Notes under the pieces: model-generated | Told to the model about the DNA's origin: nothing | What the model saw: only the letters and a program-made list of their open reading frames with translations | The model's database searches: none | Part shown: positions 1 through 6,819 of the stretch, piece after piece | Layout: every line of letters starts with the position of its first letter | Numbering within the stretch: the stretch's first letter is position 1 | Translations under genes and position numbers: made by a program | Source of the DNA: JALYIM01 sp040003205 | GTDB lineage: Bacteria > Acidobacteriota > Terriglobia > Terriglobales > Acidobacteriaceae | Assembly (NCBI GenBank): GCA_040003205.1 | Contig: JBDUDA010000027.1 | Coordinates: 1-18,656, forward strand | Length of the DNA stretch: 18,656 bases | Reading direction: 5' to 3'

Positions 1-24
1 AGCCCCTGAGGCAAACTTACCTCT

Positions 25-97
25 GAGGCTAAAGCCTCGCAACCCAAGTTTTATTCGCAGCGCTTAAGCGCTGCGCCACCCAAAGCGCTGCGCCACC
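25..97. repeat. Palindromic and tandem GC-rich intergenic repeat
   Basis: Three structures are packed together downstream of ssb. A hairpin GAGGCT-AA-AGCCTC lies at 25-38. A perfect 20-bp palindrome CGCAGCGCTTAAGCGCTGCG lies at 56-75. A 15-bp direct repeat AAGCGCTGCGCCACC occurs at 66-80 and again at 83-97, so the second copy continues the right arm of the palindrome. No ORF covers this stretch. It could serve as a 3' structure or terminator for ssb transcription (there is no T-run), or be the edge of a dispersed intergenic element. The structure is directly visible; the role is inference. Confidence 0.6.
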
Positions 98-145
98 TTC
101 AAGCGTGACTTGCCAGACAAAGATTCATCTTAAATAAGACTCATC

Positions 146-607
146 CTAAAAAGGAATATCCTCGTCGCTGATTGGAGAAACTTCGGCTGGCTCTGGCTCC
201 GGAGCCCGCTGATCGAAATTGTTTCCAGCTACGGCTTTCGACGCGAAGTCTCCGCCTCCGCCACCCTCACCGCGTCCTCCTAGAAGCACCAGATCTCCGG
301 CAACGACTTCCGTCATATATTTTTTCTGATTGGTCTGCTTATCCTCCCAGGAACGCGTCTGTAGACGGCCTTCGATGTAAACCTTGCTTCCCTTTTTCAA
401 ATATTCGCCAGCGATTTCGGCGAGCCGCTGCCATGCCACCACATTGTGCCACTCGGTGCGGTCTTGCCATTCGCCGGCCTTATCTTTGAAACGCTCGTTG
501 GTTGCCAACGTGAGCTTCGCGACCGGGGTACCGCTAGGTGTGAACTTAACCTCGGGATCCTTTCCAAGATTCCCGATGAGAATTACTTTATTAACGCTCT
601 TTGCCAT
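146..607 (-). CDS. ssb: Single-stranded DNA-binding protein
   Basis: 153-aa SSB, which coats single-stranded DNA in replication, repair and recombination and recruits partner proteins through its C-terminal tip. The OB-fold occupies about residues 4-110, opening MAKSVNKVILIGNLGKDPEV and containing the typical WHNVVAW and YIEGRLQTRSW segments. A short glycine-rich linker (about 110-120) and a Pro/Glu-rich tail follow, and the protein ends in the canonical acidic tip DEDIPF. The ATG is supported by AAGGAG (plus strand 616-621) eight bases upstream. A possible promoter lies just ahead on the minus strand: TTGACC at 660-665, a 17-bp spacer, then a weak -10 at 637-642. The gene stands alone here, without the rpsF/rpsR neighbours often seen, 143 bp downstream of the efflux pump on the same strand. 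Confidence 0.97.
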   Translation of the reverse strand: MAKSVNKVILIGNLGKDPEVKFTPSGTPVAKLTLATNERFKDKAGEWQDRTEWHNVVAWQRLAEIAGEYLKKGSKVYIEGRLQTRSWEDKQTNQKKYMTEVVAGDLVLLGGRGEGGGGGDFASKAVAGNNFDQRAPEPEPAEVSPISDEDIPF

Positions 608-750
608 GAGTGCGGCTCCTTCTGCCCGCTCGACTATTCCTAATTTTCTCGAATATGACGGTCAATATATCAGGTTTCGGAGGGCGCCGAGCGGCCACAA
701 GTTCGCCCGCGGCCCTATTTGGAACCTGCGCTTCTTTCCCGAGATCGCTT

Positions 751-2331
751 CTAATGTCCCGCGCTGACACCCTTTTTCCCGATGGCCTTCTTCAACATAA
801 AAACAATCGGAATGCATCCGAAGCAGACCAGCGCCATGTAGCGGAAGTCGTCAATGTAAGACCAGAGCCTTGCCTGTCCACCCAGCGCACCATTGAGCAT
901 TGCATAAGCGCGGCTGGTAGCAAGCGACGGAGAAGCCCCTTGCAAAGCCAGGTAGTGCTGAAGCGCGTGCATCTGGTTTTGCAAATTGGCATTGCCGGCG
1001 TTCAGTGAGTGAGACATTTCATTTCGATGCGCCTGGGCGTGCCGAACAACAATCGTGTTCACCACCGAGATCCCGATGCTGCCGCCTATGTTTCGCAGCA
1101 AGTTATAGAGTCCGCTTGCGTTGCCAATCTCTTCATTGGGAATTCCGGCCATCGCCGTGGTTGAAAGTGGAACAAAGATGCATCCCGACCCGAAGCCGCT
1201 GATGATGATCGCGTAAAGAAATGTCCACTGCCCGATGGACAAATTCACGTGTCCGAACCACAAGCTGGAGACTCCGAATAAAGTGAACCCAAAAGCAATC
1301 AGCCAGCGGTTATCGAGCTTCGCTGTCAGCAAACCGATCACAGGCATGGCGAGAATCGCGCCAATACCTCGCGGACTGACCGCCCATCCCGCAGCCAGCG
1401 CGGTATATCCCATCAACTCCTGATAGAAGAGCGGCAGTAGCGTCACGAGTCCATAAATCGCGGCGCCGAAGATTCCGATCAGCAAGCATCCGAGCGTGAA
1501 GTTGCGATGGCGGAAGACTCGCAAATCCACCAGTGGCTTGCGATGATTCCACTCGCGAATAAGAAACGCGAAAAAAGCGATGATGAGTATCGCAGTCGCC
1601 CAGCGAATCCAGCTCGCTGCGAACCAGTCGTCCTCCTGTCCTTTATCGAGGATGATTTGCAGACATCCCAGCCAAATGGCGAGCAATCCCAACCCGATGC
1701 CATCAATCTTCCCAGGCTTGGCATTCTTGATGTAGGGAGGATCCTCGACATAACGCAAAATCATGAAGATAGCGAAAATTCCAATCGGGATATTGATATA
1801 AAACGCCCACCGCCAAGAGTAGCTGTCAGTAAGCCATCCACCGAGCGTCGGGCCCAAAACCGGGGCGACCACCACGCCCAAAGCGAACACCGCCATGGCG
1901 AGGCCACGCTTCTCGGGAGCGAAGCTCTCGAGCAGAATCGATTGCGAAAGAGGCTGTAATGCGCCCCCGCCAGCGCCTTGCACAGCTCGGGCTACCAGAA
2001 TGATCGCCAGGCTGGTGGCCGCTCCGCACAGGAACGAAGAAACCGTGAAAATCACGATGCAGGTAATCAGAAAGCGCTTGCGTCCAAACTTCAGCGAAAA
2101 CCATCCGCTCGCGGGCAGCACGATCGCATTCGCCACCAGATAGCTGGTCAGCACCCAGGTAGCCTGATTGTTGGTAGCCGATAAGCTACCCGCAATGTAC
2201 GGCAAGGCTACCGCCGCGATGGAAGTATCGAGCACCTCCATGAAAGTCGCTAGCATCACCGAAATGGCGATAAGCCACGGATTCGATATCTTGCGATTGG
2301 ATACCGCCGAACTCGGCTGTTCTTCCGCCAT
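751..2331 (-). CDS. DHA2-family MFS multidrug efflux transporter (EmrB/QacA type)
   Basis: Proton-driven drug exporter of the inner membrane, 14-TM DHA2 family. Numbered from the upstream GTG, it shows the DHA2 signature LDTSIAAVALP (41-51), motif A GWFSLKFGRK (83-92) in the first loop, and the antiporter motif C GVVVAPVLGPTLGG (159-172), followed by WRWAFYINIPIG (180-191). Hydrophobic segments continue to a basic C-terminus. The full length of 533 aa is usual for the family. The start is uncertain. A GTG at 2350-2352 gives 533 aa but has no ribosome site. The ATG at 2329-2331 (526 aa, used here) has GAGGAG only 3 bases upstream, which is close. No EmrA-type membrane-fusion partner is adjacent and the substrate cannot be read from sequence. 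A TATTAT -10 candidate lies on the minus strand at 2398-2403. Confidence 0.93.
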   Translation of the reverse strand: MAEEQPSSAVSNRKISNPWLIAISVMLATFMEVLDTSIAAVALPYIAGSLSATNNQATWVLTSYLVANAIVLPASGWFSLKFGRKRFLITCIVIFTVSSFLCGAATSLAIILVARAVQGAGGGALQPLSQSILLESFAPEKRGLAMAVFALGVVVAPVLGPTLGGWLTDSYSWRWAFYINIPIGIFAIFMILRYVEDPPYIKNAKPGKIDGIGLGLLAIWLGCLQIILDKGQEDDWFAASWIRWATAILIIAFFAFLIREWNHRKPLVDLRVFRHRNFTLGCLLIGIFGAAIYGLVTLLPLFYQELMGYTALAAGWAVSPRGIGAILAMPVIGLLTAKLDNRWLIAFGFTLFGVSSLWFGHVNLSIGQWTFLYAIIISGFGSGCIFVPLSTTAMAGIPNEEIGNASGLYNLLRNIGGSIGISVVNTIVVRHAQAHRNEMSHSLNAGNANLQNQMHALQHYLALQGASPSLATSRAYAMLNGALGGQARLWSYIDDFRYMALVCFGCIPIVFMLKKAIGKKGVSAGH

Positions 2332-2397
2332 TCGCTCCTCAGAAGTGCGCACTGATTAATTCTGAAACGTATAAGAGATTCGCCGACTGGACCAGCG

Positions 2398-2450
2398 ATA
2401 ATAGACCACTACAGATGCCAGCGCCTGAAAGTCAGGTTTAATTAATTAAA
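2398..2450. promoter_or_regulatory. Divergent control region between efflux pump and phhA
   Basis: The 165-bp divergent gap holds three visible signals. TATTAT on the minus strand (2398-2403) is a plausible -10 box for the efflux gene. An inverted repeat CCTGA-AAG-TCAGG lies at 2424-2436. Directly next to it is a perfect AT-only palindrome TTTAATTAATTAAA at 2437-2450. Such palindromes between divergent genes often bind repressors of drug pumps, but no regulator gene is adjacent and no convincing -35 box is visible. The operator role is inference. Confidence 0.35.
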
Positions 2451-2496
2451 TGCCGCGTCACCGGCTGAAGCTGCGTCGGATATAAATGGGAGTTTT

Positions 2497-2883
2497 ATGA
2501 CTGAAGTCAAAACCGCAATTTCATCACAACCGAATTCTGAACCTGCCAACGACCTGGCCAGCAAAACCTGCGTTCCCTGCCGCGGCGGCGTGCCTCCGCT
2601 AAAGGGCGCGGAACTGTCGCAAATGCACAAACGTCTTCCGCAATGGGCGCAATGGGAAGTCGTCAACGAGCATCACGTGACCCGCACCTTCATCTTTCCG
2701 GATTTCAAGCAAGCACTAAATTTTGTAAATAAAGTTGGCGCCATCGCGGAGGAGCAAGGACATCATCCAGATATCCTGTTGGCGTGGGGGAAAGCCGAAG
2801 TGACTCTTTGGACGCACAAAGTGGACGGGCTTACCGAAAGCGATTTCATCATGGCCGCGAAAATCGACCACCTGAATTCCTAG
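2497..2883 (+). CDS. phhA: Pterin-4a-carbinolamine dehydratase
   Basis: 128-aa PCD/DCoH-fold enzyme that dehydrates 4a-hydroxytetrahydropterin, recycling the pterin cofactor of aromatic amino-acid hydroxylases; in some bacteria it has other pterin-related roles. The family core is clear: EEQGHHPDILL (85-95) with the catalytic His pair H89-H90 before Pro91, then LWTHKVDGLTESDF (104-117), giving the third histidine H107 and the GLT.xD motif. The N-terminal CVPCRGGVPPL (25-35) is the usual bacterial lead-in. Roughly 20 residues precede it, slightly more than in short homologues. The ATG is supported by GGGAG four bases upstream. TATAAA at 2481-2486 lies very near the start and could be a -10 box for a short leader. 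No hydroxylase gene (phhA-partner type) is seen in the window. Confidence 0.93.
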   Translation: MTEVKTAISSQPNSEPANDLASKTCVPCRGGVPPLKGAELSQMHKRLPQWAQWEVVNEHHVTRTFIFPDFKQALNFVNKVGAIAEEQGHHPDILLAWGKAEVTLWTHKVDGLTESDFIMAAKIDHLNS

Positions 2884-3036
2884 AACTGAAAGACTGTTCT
2901 CACTCAGAGACTGTGTTAACGCCCGTGATTGTCGAAAGAGTTATGACCAGAAAAGGCGAAAATATGAAAAATATTTCATTCACATTCAGCCCAGTGCGAG
3001 ATTTTATCCACAGGACGTAGAAATACCGAACGGTCA

Positions 3037-3056
3037 CAGGTTTAGAGCGAAACCTG
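3037..3056. other. Perfect stem-loop downstream of phhA
   Basis: CAGGTTT-AGAGCG-AAACCTG forms a perfect 7-bp stem with a 6-nt loop, about 150 bp after the phhA stop and 66 bp before the next start. There is no T-run, so it is not a standard intrinsic terminator. It may be a 3' stabilising structure or an operator for the small membrane gene. The remainder of the 238-bp gap 2884-3121 holds one perfect DnaA-box nonamer (3004-3012) and nothing else I can support. Confidence 0.4.
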
Positions 3057-3121
3057 GGCAGAGATGACTTTTAGACATGGCCCCAAAAATGCACTCCGAA
3101 TGATGCCCCGGAGGGATTATC

Positions 3122-3313
3122 ATGGTGCCGCGTACGGTAGAAATTGCCGTTTCTCTGCTGTTTCTGGTTCTCGTATCTTTCGCCATGGTTACGCGCCACA
3201 TCATTTCCGAGCACGCGGCCTTGAGCCTTATTGGCACGGGACTGATACTGATCGCGGTAATCATTCGCCGTCGTATGACGCAAATTCGTAAAGACATCCA
3301 CCGAGTAATTTGA
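3122..3313 (+). CDS. Small two-helix membrane protein, function unknown
   Basis: 63 residues. I do not recognise a family. Two hydrophobic stretches are clear, about residues 6-25 (VEIAVSLLFLVLVSFAMVT) and 31-48 (HAALSLIGTGLILIAVII), separated by a short polar turn HIISEH. The C-terminal tail is strongly basic (RRRMTQIRKDIHR), which predicts a hairpin in the inner membrane with both ends in the cytoplasm by the positive-inside rule. The start is well supported: GGAGGG at 3110-3115 lies six bases before the ATG, one of the best ribosome sites in the window. That argues it is a real gene despite its size. It lies between phhA and cyaY on the same strand with gaps of about 240 and 110 bp, so it is probably its own unit. 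Confidence 0.65.
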   Translation: MVPRTVEIAVSLLFLVLVSFAMVTRHIISEHAALSLIGTGLILIAVIIRRRMTQIRKDIHRVI

Positions 3314-3340
3314 TTTCAGTTTCGTTCCCTGCCACCTTGC

Positions 3341-3374
3341 TTTCGCAGCGTGAAAAAAAGTCTCGCTGGCGAAA
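3341..3374. terminator. Imperfect stem-loop after the small membrane gene
   Basis: TTTCGCAGCG (3341-3350) can pair with CGCTGGCGAAA (3364-3374) with one bulged base, around an A-rich loop. It sits 27 bp after the stop of the two-helix protein and before cyaY. There is no terminal T-run, so a termination role is only a guess. Confidence 0.25.
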
Positions 3375-3409
3375 CCGTTCCCGGCCGCATGATCTCTGCA
3401 ATCGTTGTC

Positions 3410-3415
3410 TATACT
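3410..3415 (+). promoter_or_regulatory. Candidate -10 box for a leaderless cyaY transcript
   Basis: TATACT lies seven bases before the chosen cyaY ATG (3423), so initiation at the usual distance would fall on or next to the start codon. There is no Shine-Dalgarno sequence before that ATG, which fits a leaderless mRNA. No recognisable -35 box is present 15-19 bp upstream, so the call is tentative. Confidence 0.35.
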
Positions 3416-3422
3416 GAGATGG

Positions 3423-3755
3423 ATGATTTCTGAATTGGAATTTCGCGCTCACGCCGAGCCCTCATTGGACTCTCTCAAGAAACTGCTCATAACCGCCGAA
3501 GAAACCGCCGACATCGAGGTGGAGGATCAGGCGGGAGCACTCCACGTTTCCTTTGCGGATGGCAGCAAGTTTGTGATTTCACCGAACTCCGCCGCCCGCC
3601 AGATTTGGATCTCGGCATTAGCTACAAGTTTCAAGCTCGACTGGTCGGAGGAGAGCGGGAATTTTCTGCTTCACAAGACGGGAGAAAATCTTCCCAAATT
3701 AGTGGGCCGCCTGTTGAATCAACAATTGGGAGAAGAAGCCGTCAATCTGGCCTGA
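3423..3755 (+). CDS. cyaY: Frataxin/CyaY-family iron-binding protein
   Basis: 110 aa, close to the usual CyaY length. CyaY binds iron and modulates Fe-S cluster assembly by IscS. The fold is recognisable: an N-terminal helix opening SELEFRAHAEPSLDSLKKL, an acidic ridge (E26, E27, D30, E32, E34, D35), the sheet segment LHVSFADGSKFVISPN (40-55), the conserved tryptophan stretch RQIWISA (59-65, W62), and a C-terminal helix ending LLNQQLGEEAV. The ATG at 3423 was chosen over an in-frame TTG at 3405 because the protein then begins like known CyaY proteins; neither has a Shine-Dalgarno sequence. No isc or suf gene is nearby. It faces the YpdA-like gene convergently with a 33-bp gap. Frataxins are best known from Proteobacteria and eukaryotes, so this placement is of some interest. 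Confidence 0.85.
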   Translation: MISELEFRAHAEPSLDSLKKLLITAEETADIEVEDQAGALHVSFADGSKFVISPNSAARQIWISALATSFKLDWSEESGNFLLHKTGENLPKLVGRLLNQQLGEEAVNLA

Positions 3756-3788
3756 GATGCCAAGCCGGTTCAATCTCACGCCGCAGCT

Positions 3789-4865
3789 TTATTCACGGGC
3801 CGTCGTGCCCCCGGAACCCAGCTTTCGTTTTAAATGGGCAGCAATCTGTTGGCCATGGAAACGGCCATTCTCAATAAAAATCTCGTTTGTCCGCGATCCC
3901 GCCACAATTACTCCGGCCACATAAATTCCTGCAACATTACTCTCCAGCGTAATGGGGTCCGAGACCGGTCGACACTGGTCTGTGGAAAGCTCAATTCCCA
4001 TGGCGCGCAAAAAATCATAATCCGGGTGATATCCCGTGAGCGCAAATACGAAGTCGTTCTTTAGCTCCACCGCCCCGCCCGGACTTTGTAGTAGCACGTG
4101 GCCAGGAGCGATCTCCATCACACTGGTGTTGAAGTAGGCGGCGATGCTGCCGTTCTTGATGCGATTTTCGATGTCGGGCAATATCCAATACTTCACATGA
4201 TGATGCAGCTTAGGGCCACGATGCACCAGAGTGACACGCGCTCCGTGCCGCCAGAGATCAAGCGCGGAGATGGCTGCGGAATTCTTTCCTCCGATAATTA
4301 AAATGTCATGATCGAAAAATGGATGTGGCTCACGGTAATAATGAAACACCTTGCTCAAGTCTTCGCCCGGAATCCCCAAGTAGTTAGGCAAGTCGTAATA
4401 TCCCGTAGCCACAATCAGCTTGCGTGGACGATAGTCGTAGATTCTGCCAAGTCGGTCGCTGGTGGTAACGCTGAAATCTCCGTCGCTTCCAGACACAGTC
4501 TCCACTTTTTGATACTGCTGGATGTCGAGACGATAGTGCTCAGCCACCTTACGATAATATTCCAGCGCTTCCTGACGAGTCGGCTTTTGATGCACGCTGC
4601 TGAAGGGGATGTCTCCGATTTCCAACAGTTCCGGCGTCGTAAAGAAAGTCATATTTGCGGGATAGTTGTAAATCGAATTGACGACACAACCCTTGTCGAT
4701 GATTACCGATTTGAAGCCCGCTTTTTGAGCTTCAATGCCGCAGGCAAGGCCGGTCGGACCGGCGCCAATGACCAGCACGTCAATCCTCGATTCCGGGCGG
4801 GAATCTAACTGCGCGCGCGGCAACACGTCAGGAATTTGTTTACTTACCGGCGTTATGGTTTTCAC
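3789..4865 (-). CDS. ypdA: YpdA-family FAD/NAD(P) oxidoreductase, putative bacillithiol disulfide reductase
   Basis: Flavoprotein of the YpdA/Bdr family, which in Firmicutes reduces bacillithiol disulfide with NADPH. In the 358-aa form used here, the FAD-binding motif is DVLVIGAGPTGLACG (about 29-43), the linker ATGYYDLPN lies near 153-161, the NAD(P)-binding motif ILIIGGKNSA near 188-197, and the C-terminal FAD loop GIYVAGVIVAGSRTNEIFIE near 313-332. There is no CxxC pair as in thioredoxin reductase, as expected for YpdA. The start is uncertain. The frame stays open to a GTG at 4985, but the extra residues look like the aspA promoter region translated. The GTG at 4865, with AGGA about 11 bases upstream, is preferred. 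Another GTG at 4826 is possible, because homologues begin just before the Rossmann motif. No bacillithiol biosynthesis gene is in the window, so the substrate is inferred from family. Confidence 0.88.
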   Translation of the reverse strand: MKTITPVSKQIPDVLPRAQLDSRPESRIDVLVIGAGPTGLACGIEAQKAGFKSVIIDKGCVVNSIYNYPANMTFFTTPELLEIGDIPFSSVHQKPTRQEALEYYRKVAEHYRLDIQQYQKVETVSGSDGDFSVTTSDRLGRIYDYRPRKLIVATGYYDLPNYLGIPGEDLSKVFHYYREPHPFFDHDILIIGGKNSAAISALDLWRHGARVTLVHRGPKLHHHVKYWILPDIENRIKNGSIAAYFNTSVMEIAPGHVLLQSPGGAVELKNDFVFALTGYHPDYDFLRAMGIELSTDQCRPVSDPITLESNVAGIYVAGVIVAGSRTNEIFIENGRFHGQQIAAHLKRKLGSGGTTARE

Positions 4866-4962
4866 TGGCAAAGGTTTTTCCTGGTGGTGTTTCGCCGGAC
4901 AGGTCTGGAAAACGACGATTTTAGCATGCGTGCCGAATGCCGCCGGCGCTCTCTCCCCTTGA

Positions 4963-4968
4963 TATAAT
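4963..4968 (+). promoter_or_regulatory. Consensus -10 box of the aspA promoter
   Basis: A perfect TATAAT lies 45 bp before the aspA ATG, so transcription should start near 4975 and give a leader of about 40 nt that carries the AGGAG ribosome site at 5005-5009. No good -35 hexamer is visible at 16-18 bp spacing, where the sequence is GC-rich. An activator or an unusual -35 element may therefore be used. Confidence 0.55.
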
Positions 4969-5013
4969 TTTTTGTTGCTCCGCACTCAGGTTCGATCGTT
5001 GTTCAGGAGATTG

Positions 5014-6459
5014 ATGTCCACACCTACGAATTCGACCCGCACCGAAAAAGATTCGATTGGCACGAGAGAAATTCCCGCTCACCTCTATTACGGAATCCAG
5101 ACTCTGCGCGCGGTCGAGAACTATCCAATCTCCGGGATGGTCGCGCATCCCACGCTGATTCGAGCATTTGGAATGGTCAAGCAGGCGGCCGCTGAGGCCA
5201 ACAAGGAATTAGGTTTGCTCGACACCAGAGTCGCCGAAGCCATCGTGCAAGCCGCAAGCGAAGTTCAGCAGGGCAAATGGGACAGTCAGTTTGTAGTGGA
5301 CGTATTTCAGGCTGGCGCGGGCGTCAGCTTCCACATGAACAGCAACGAAGTGATCGCGAACCGCGCCGTGGAAATCCTGGGCGGCAAGCTGGGAGACTAT
5401 TCCGTCGTCCATCCCAACGATCACGTCAACTATGGACAATCCACCAACGACGTCTTCCCGACCGGAATGCGGCTGGCGGCATTGCTCGAACTGGAGAAAC
5501 TTTATCCCGTCACTAAGGCATTAACAGAAACGCTGGAGGCGAAAGGTAAAGAATTTCACGAAATTCTGAAGTCTGGACGCACCCACATGCAGGACGCCGT
5601 TCCCATGCGCCTCGGGCAGGAATTTGCTGCTTACGCCGGCGCCATTCGGCGCGCGAGTGACGCGATTCGCGCAGCATCGGATTCCCTTCGAGAGATCGGT
5701 CTAGGTGGTTCCGCAGTCGGTACGGGAATCAATACTCATCCTGAATATCGCAGTCTGGCGATCAGAAATCTGGCGCGCATTTCCGGTCAAAAACTGGCTC
5801 CCGCCGACGATATGCGTTACGCCATGCAATCCAATTTCGCGATGGCCACCGTCTCTTCTTCCTTGCGCAATCTGGCGCTGGAGGTGGTGCGCATCTCGAA
5901 CGATCTTCGGTTGCTGGCTTCTGGTCCTAACACAGGATTTGCCGAGATCAACCTGCCCGCGCTGCAGCCGGGTTCTTCCATCATGCCAGGCAAAATCAAT
6001 CCCGTGATTCCGGAGCTCGCTGCCATGGTAGCGTTTCAAGTTGTCGGCAACGACGCAGCGGTAGCTCTGGCAGTGCAAGCCGGACAGCTTGAACTCAACG
6101 TAATGATGCCGACCATGGCTTACAACGTGATGCAATCCATTACTATTCTCACGAATATGCTCCGTCAGTTCGACGAGAAATGTGTTCGCGGAATTACCGC
6201 CAACCGGAATCGTTGCAATTTTTATGTGCAGGCAACGGTGTCACTGGCGACCGCGCTGAATCCCTACATTGGATACGCCAAAGCCGCAGAAATCGCGAAA
6301 GAGGCAGTGGCTTCGGGACGGTCCATCATCGAGATCGCCCGCGAAAAGAATCTGCTGAGTGAAAAAGAAATCACCGAAATTCTGGATCCAGTGCGAATGA
6401 CGGAACCCACCGAGCCGCTGGAAGCAGCCAGCAAACGGGAAGAGCGCAAAGCGAAGTAG
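5014..6459 (+). CDS. aspA: Aspartate ammonia-lyase (aspartase)
   Basis: 481-aa enzyme of the aspartase/fumarase superfamily, converting L-aspartate to fumarate and ammonia in the cytoplasm and feeding the TCA cycle. In this numbering the conserved blocks are GQSTNDVFPT (about 141-150), SGRTHMQDAVPMRLGQEF (187-204) and the signature loop GSSIMPGKINPV (320-331), which carries the catalytic serine in this family. The wording DAVPM and the IPAHLYYGIQTLRA N-terminus favour aspartase over class II fumarase (DATPL). The ATG at 5014 has AGGAG four bases upstream. An upstream in-frame start at 4972 would overlap the -10 box and is rejected. The Lys/Glu-rich C-terminal tail is ordinary. The gene is divergent from the YpdA-like gene. 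Its 3' side is the repeat-filled gap facing the ABC permease gene. Confidence 0.95.
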   Translation: MSTPTNSTRTEKDSIGTREIPAHLYYGIQTLRAVENYPISGMVAHPTLIRAFGMVKQAAAEANKELGLLDTRVAEAIVQAASEVQQGKWDSQFVVDVFQAGAGVSFHMNSNEVIANRAVEILGGKLGDYSVVHPNDHVNYGQSTNDVFPTGMRLAALLELEKLYPVTKALTETLEAKGKEFHEILKSGRTHMQDAVPMRLGQEFAAYAGAIRRASDAIRAASDSLREIGLGGSAVGTGINTHPEYRSLAIRNLARISGQKLAPADDMRYAMQSNFAMATVSSSLRNLALEVVRISNDLRLLASGPNTGFAEINLPALQPGSSIMPGKINPVIPELAAMVAFQVVGNDAAVALAVQAGQLELNVMMPTMAYNVMQSITILTNMLRQFDEKCVRGITANRNRCNFYVQATVSLATALNPYIGYAKAAEIAKEAVASGRSIIEIAREKNLLSEKEITEILDPVRMTEPTEPLEAASKREERKAK

Positions 6460-6481
6460 GACGACTGCTTGCTCACCCTCA

Positions 6482-6590
6482 TGTCATGCTGAGCAAAGAA
6501 GGGCCGCTGTGCCATCATCCTGGAAGGCTACAGGGATGTTTCGGCTCCCTGCACGTCGCCTCCGGCGACTGCTCTCCGCTCAACATGACA
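6482..6590. repeat. Dispersed inverted-repeat element, copy A
   Basis: About 109 bp bounded by TGTCATGCTGAGC (6482-6494) and GCTCAACATGACA (6578-6590), which are inverted copies of each other with one mismatch. Inside are AGGGATGTTTCGGCT and a hairpin GTCGCC-TCC-GGCGAC (6555-6569). No coding potential is evident. Together with copy B it fills the 360-bp gap between the convergent 3' ends of aspA and the ABC permease gene. Segment 6511-6593 is similar to 6710-6793 in copy B. Confidence 0.75.
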
Positions 6591-6643
6591 GGGGTTTAGT
6601 TTTTGCTACGGAAAAACCAGATATTCAAAACAGCATTCAAATT

Positions 6644-6790
6644 TGTCATCCTGAGCAGAGAGAGCCATTCGCTTCGCGAATGACTCTCGCCGTCGAAGGA
6701 CCCCTTATCGCCATCACATCCTTGGACGCTATAGCGATGTTTCGACTCCTAGCAGCCGCCTCCGGCGACTGCTATCCGCTCAACATGACA
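6644..6790. repeat. Dispersed inverted-repeat element, copy B
   Basis: Bounded by TGTCATCCTGAGC (6644-6656) and GCTCAACATGACA (6778-6790), an imperfect terminal inverted repeat. The left half carries a hairpin (ATTCGC...GCGAAT, near 6665-6681) followed by GTCGAAGGACCCC. The right half carries GCGATGTTTCGACTCC and GCCGCCTCCGGCGAC. The right half closely resembles copy A, so this gap holds a tandem pair. About 50 unremarkable bases separate the two copies. Confidence 0.75.
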
Positions 6791-6819
6791 GGGTCCTAAC
6801 GATGACGTTCGTAGAGGGG

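Noticed and set aside
2442..2666. Minus-strand frame with a Cys-rich CAHC...CICD pattern like a zinc ribbon
   Set aside because: It is fully antisense to the well-supported phhA gene; the cysteines arise from the complementary strand of its N-terminal region, and there is no ribosome site.
3004..3012. DnaA box as a sign of a replication origin
   Set aside because: A single box with no cluster, no AT-rich unwinding element and no dnaA/dnaN neighbours.
2964..3020. 18-codon frame starting MKNISFTF
   Set aside because: Too short, only a weak AAAGG upstream, no further evidence; it lies within a longer frame that overlaps phhA.
4308..4808. 166-codon plus-strand frame
   Set aside because: Antisense to the YpdA-like gene, whose FAD and NAD(P) motifs cover this region.
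4972..5013. Upstream start for aspA giving 14 extra residues
   Set aside because: It would begin just after the -10 box and ahead of the AGGAG site that sits correctly before ATG 5014.
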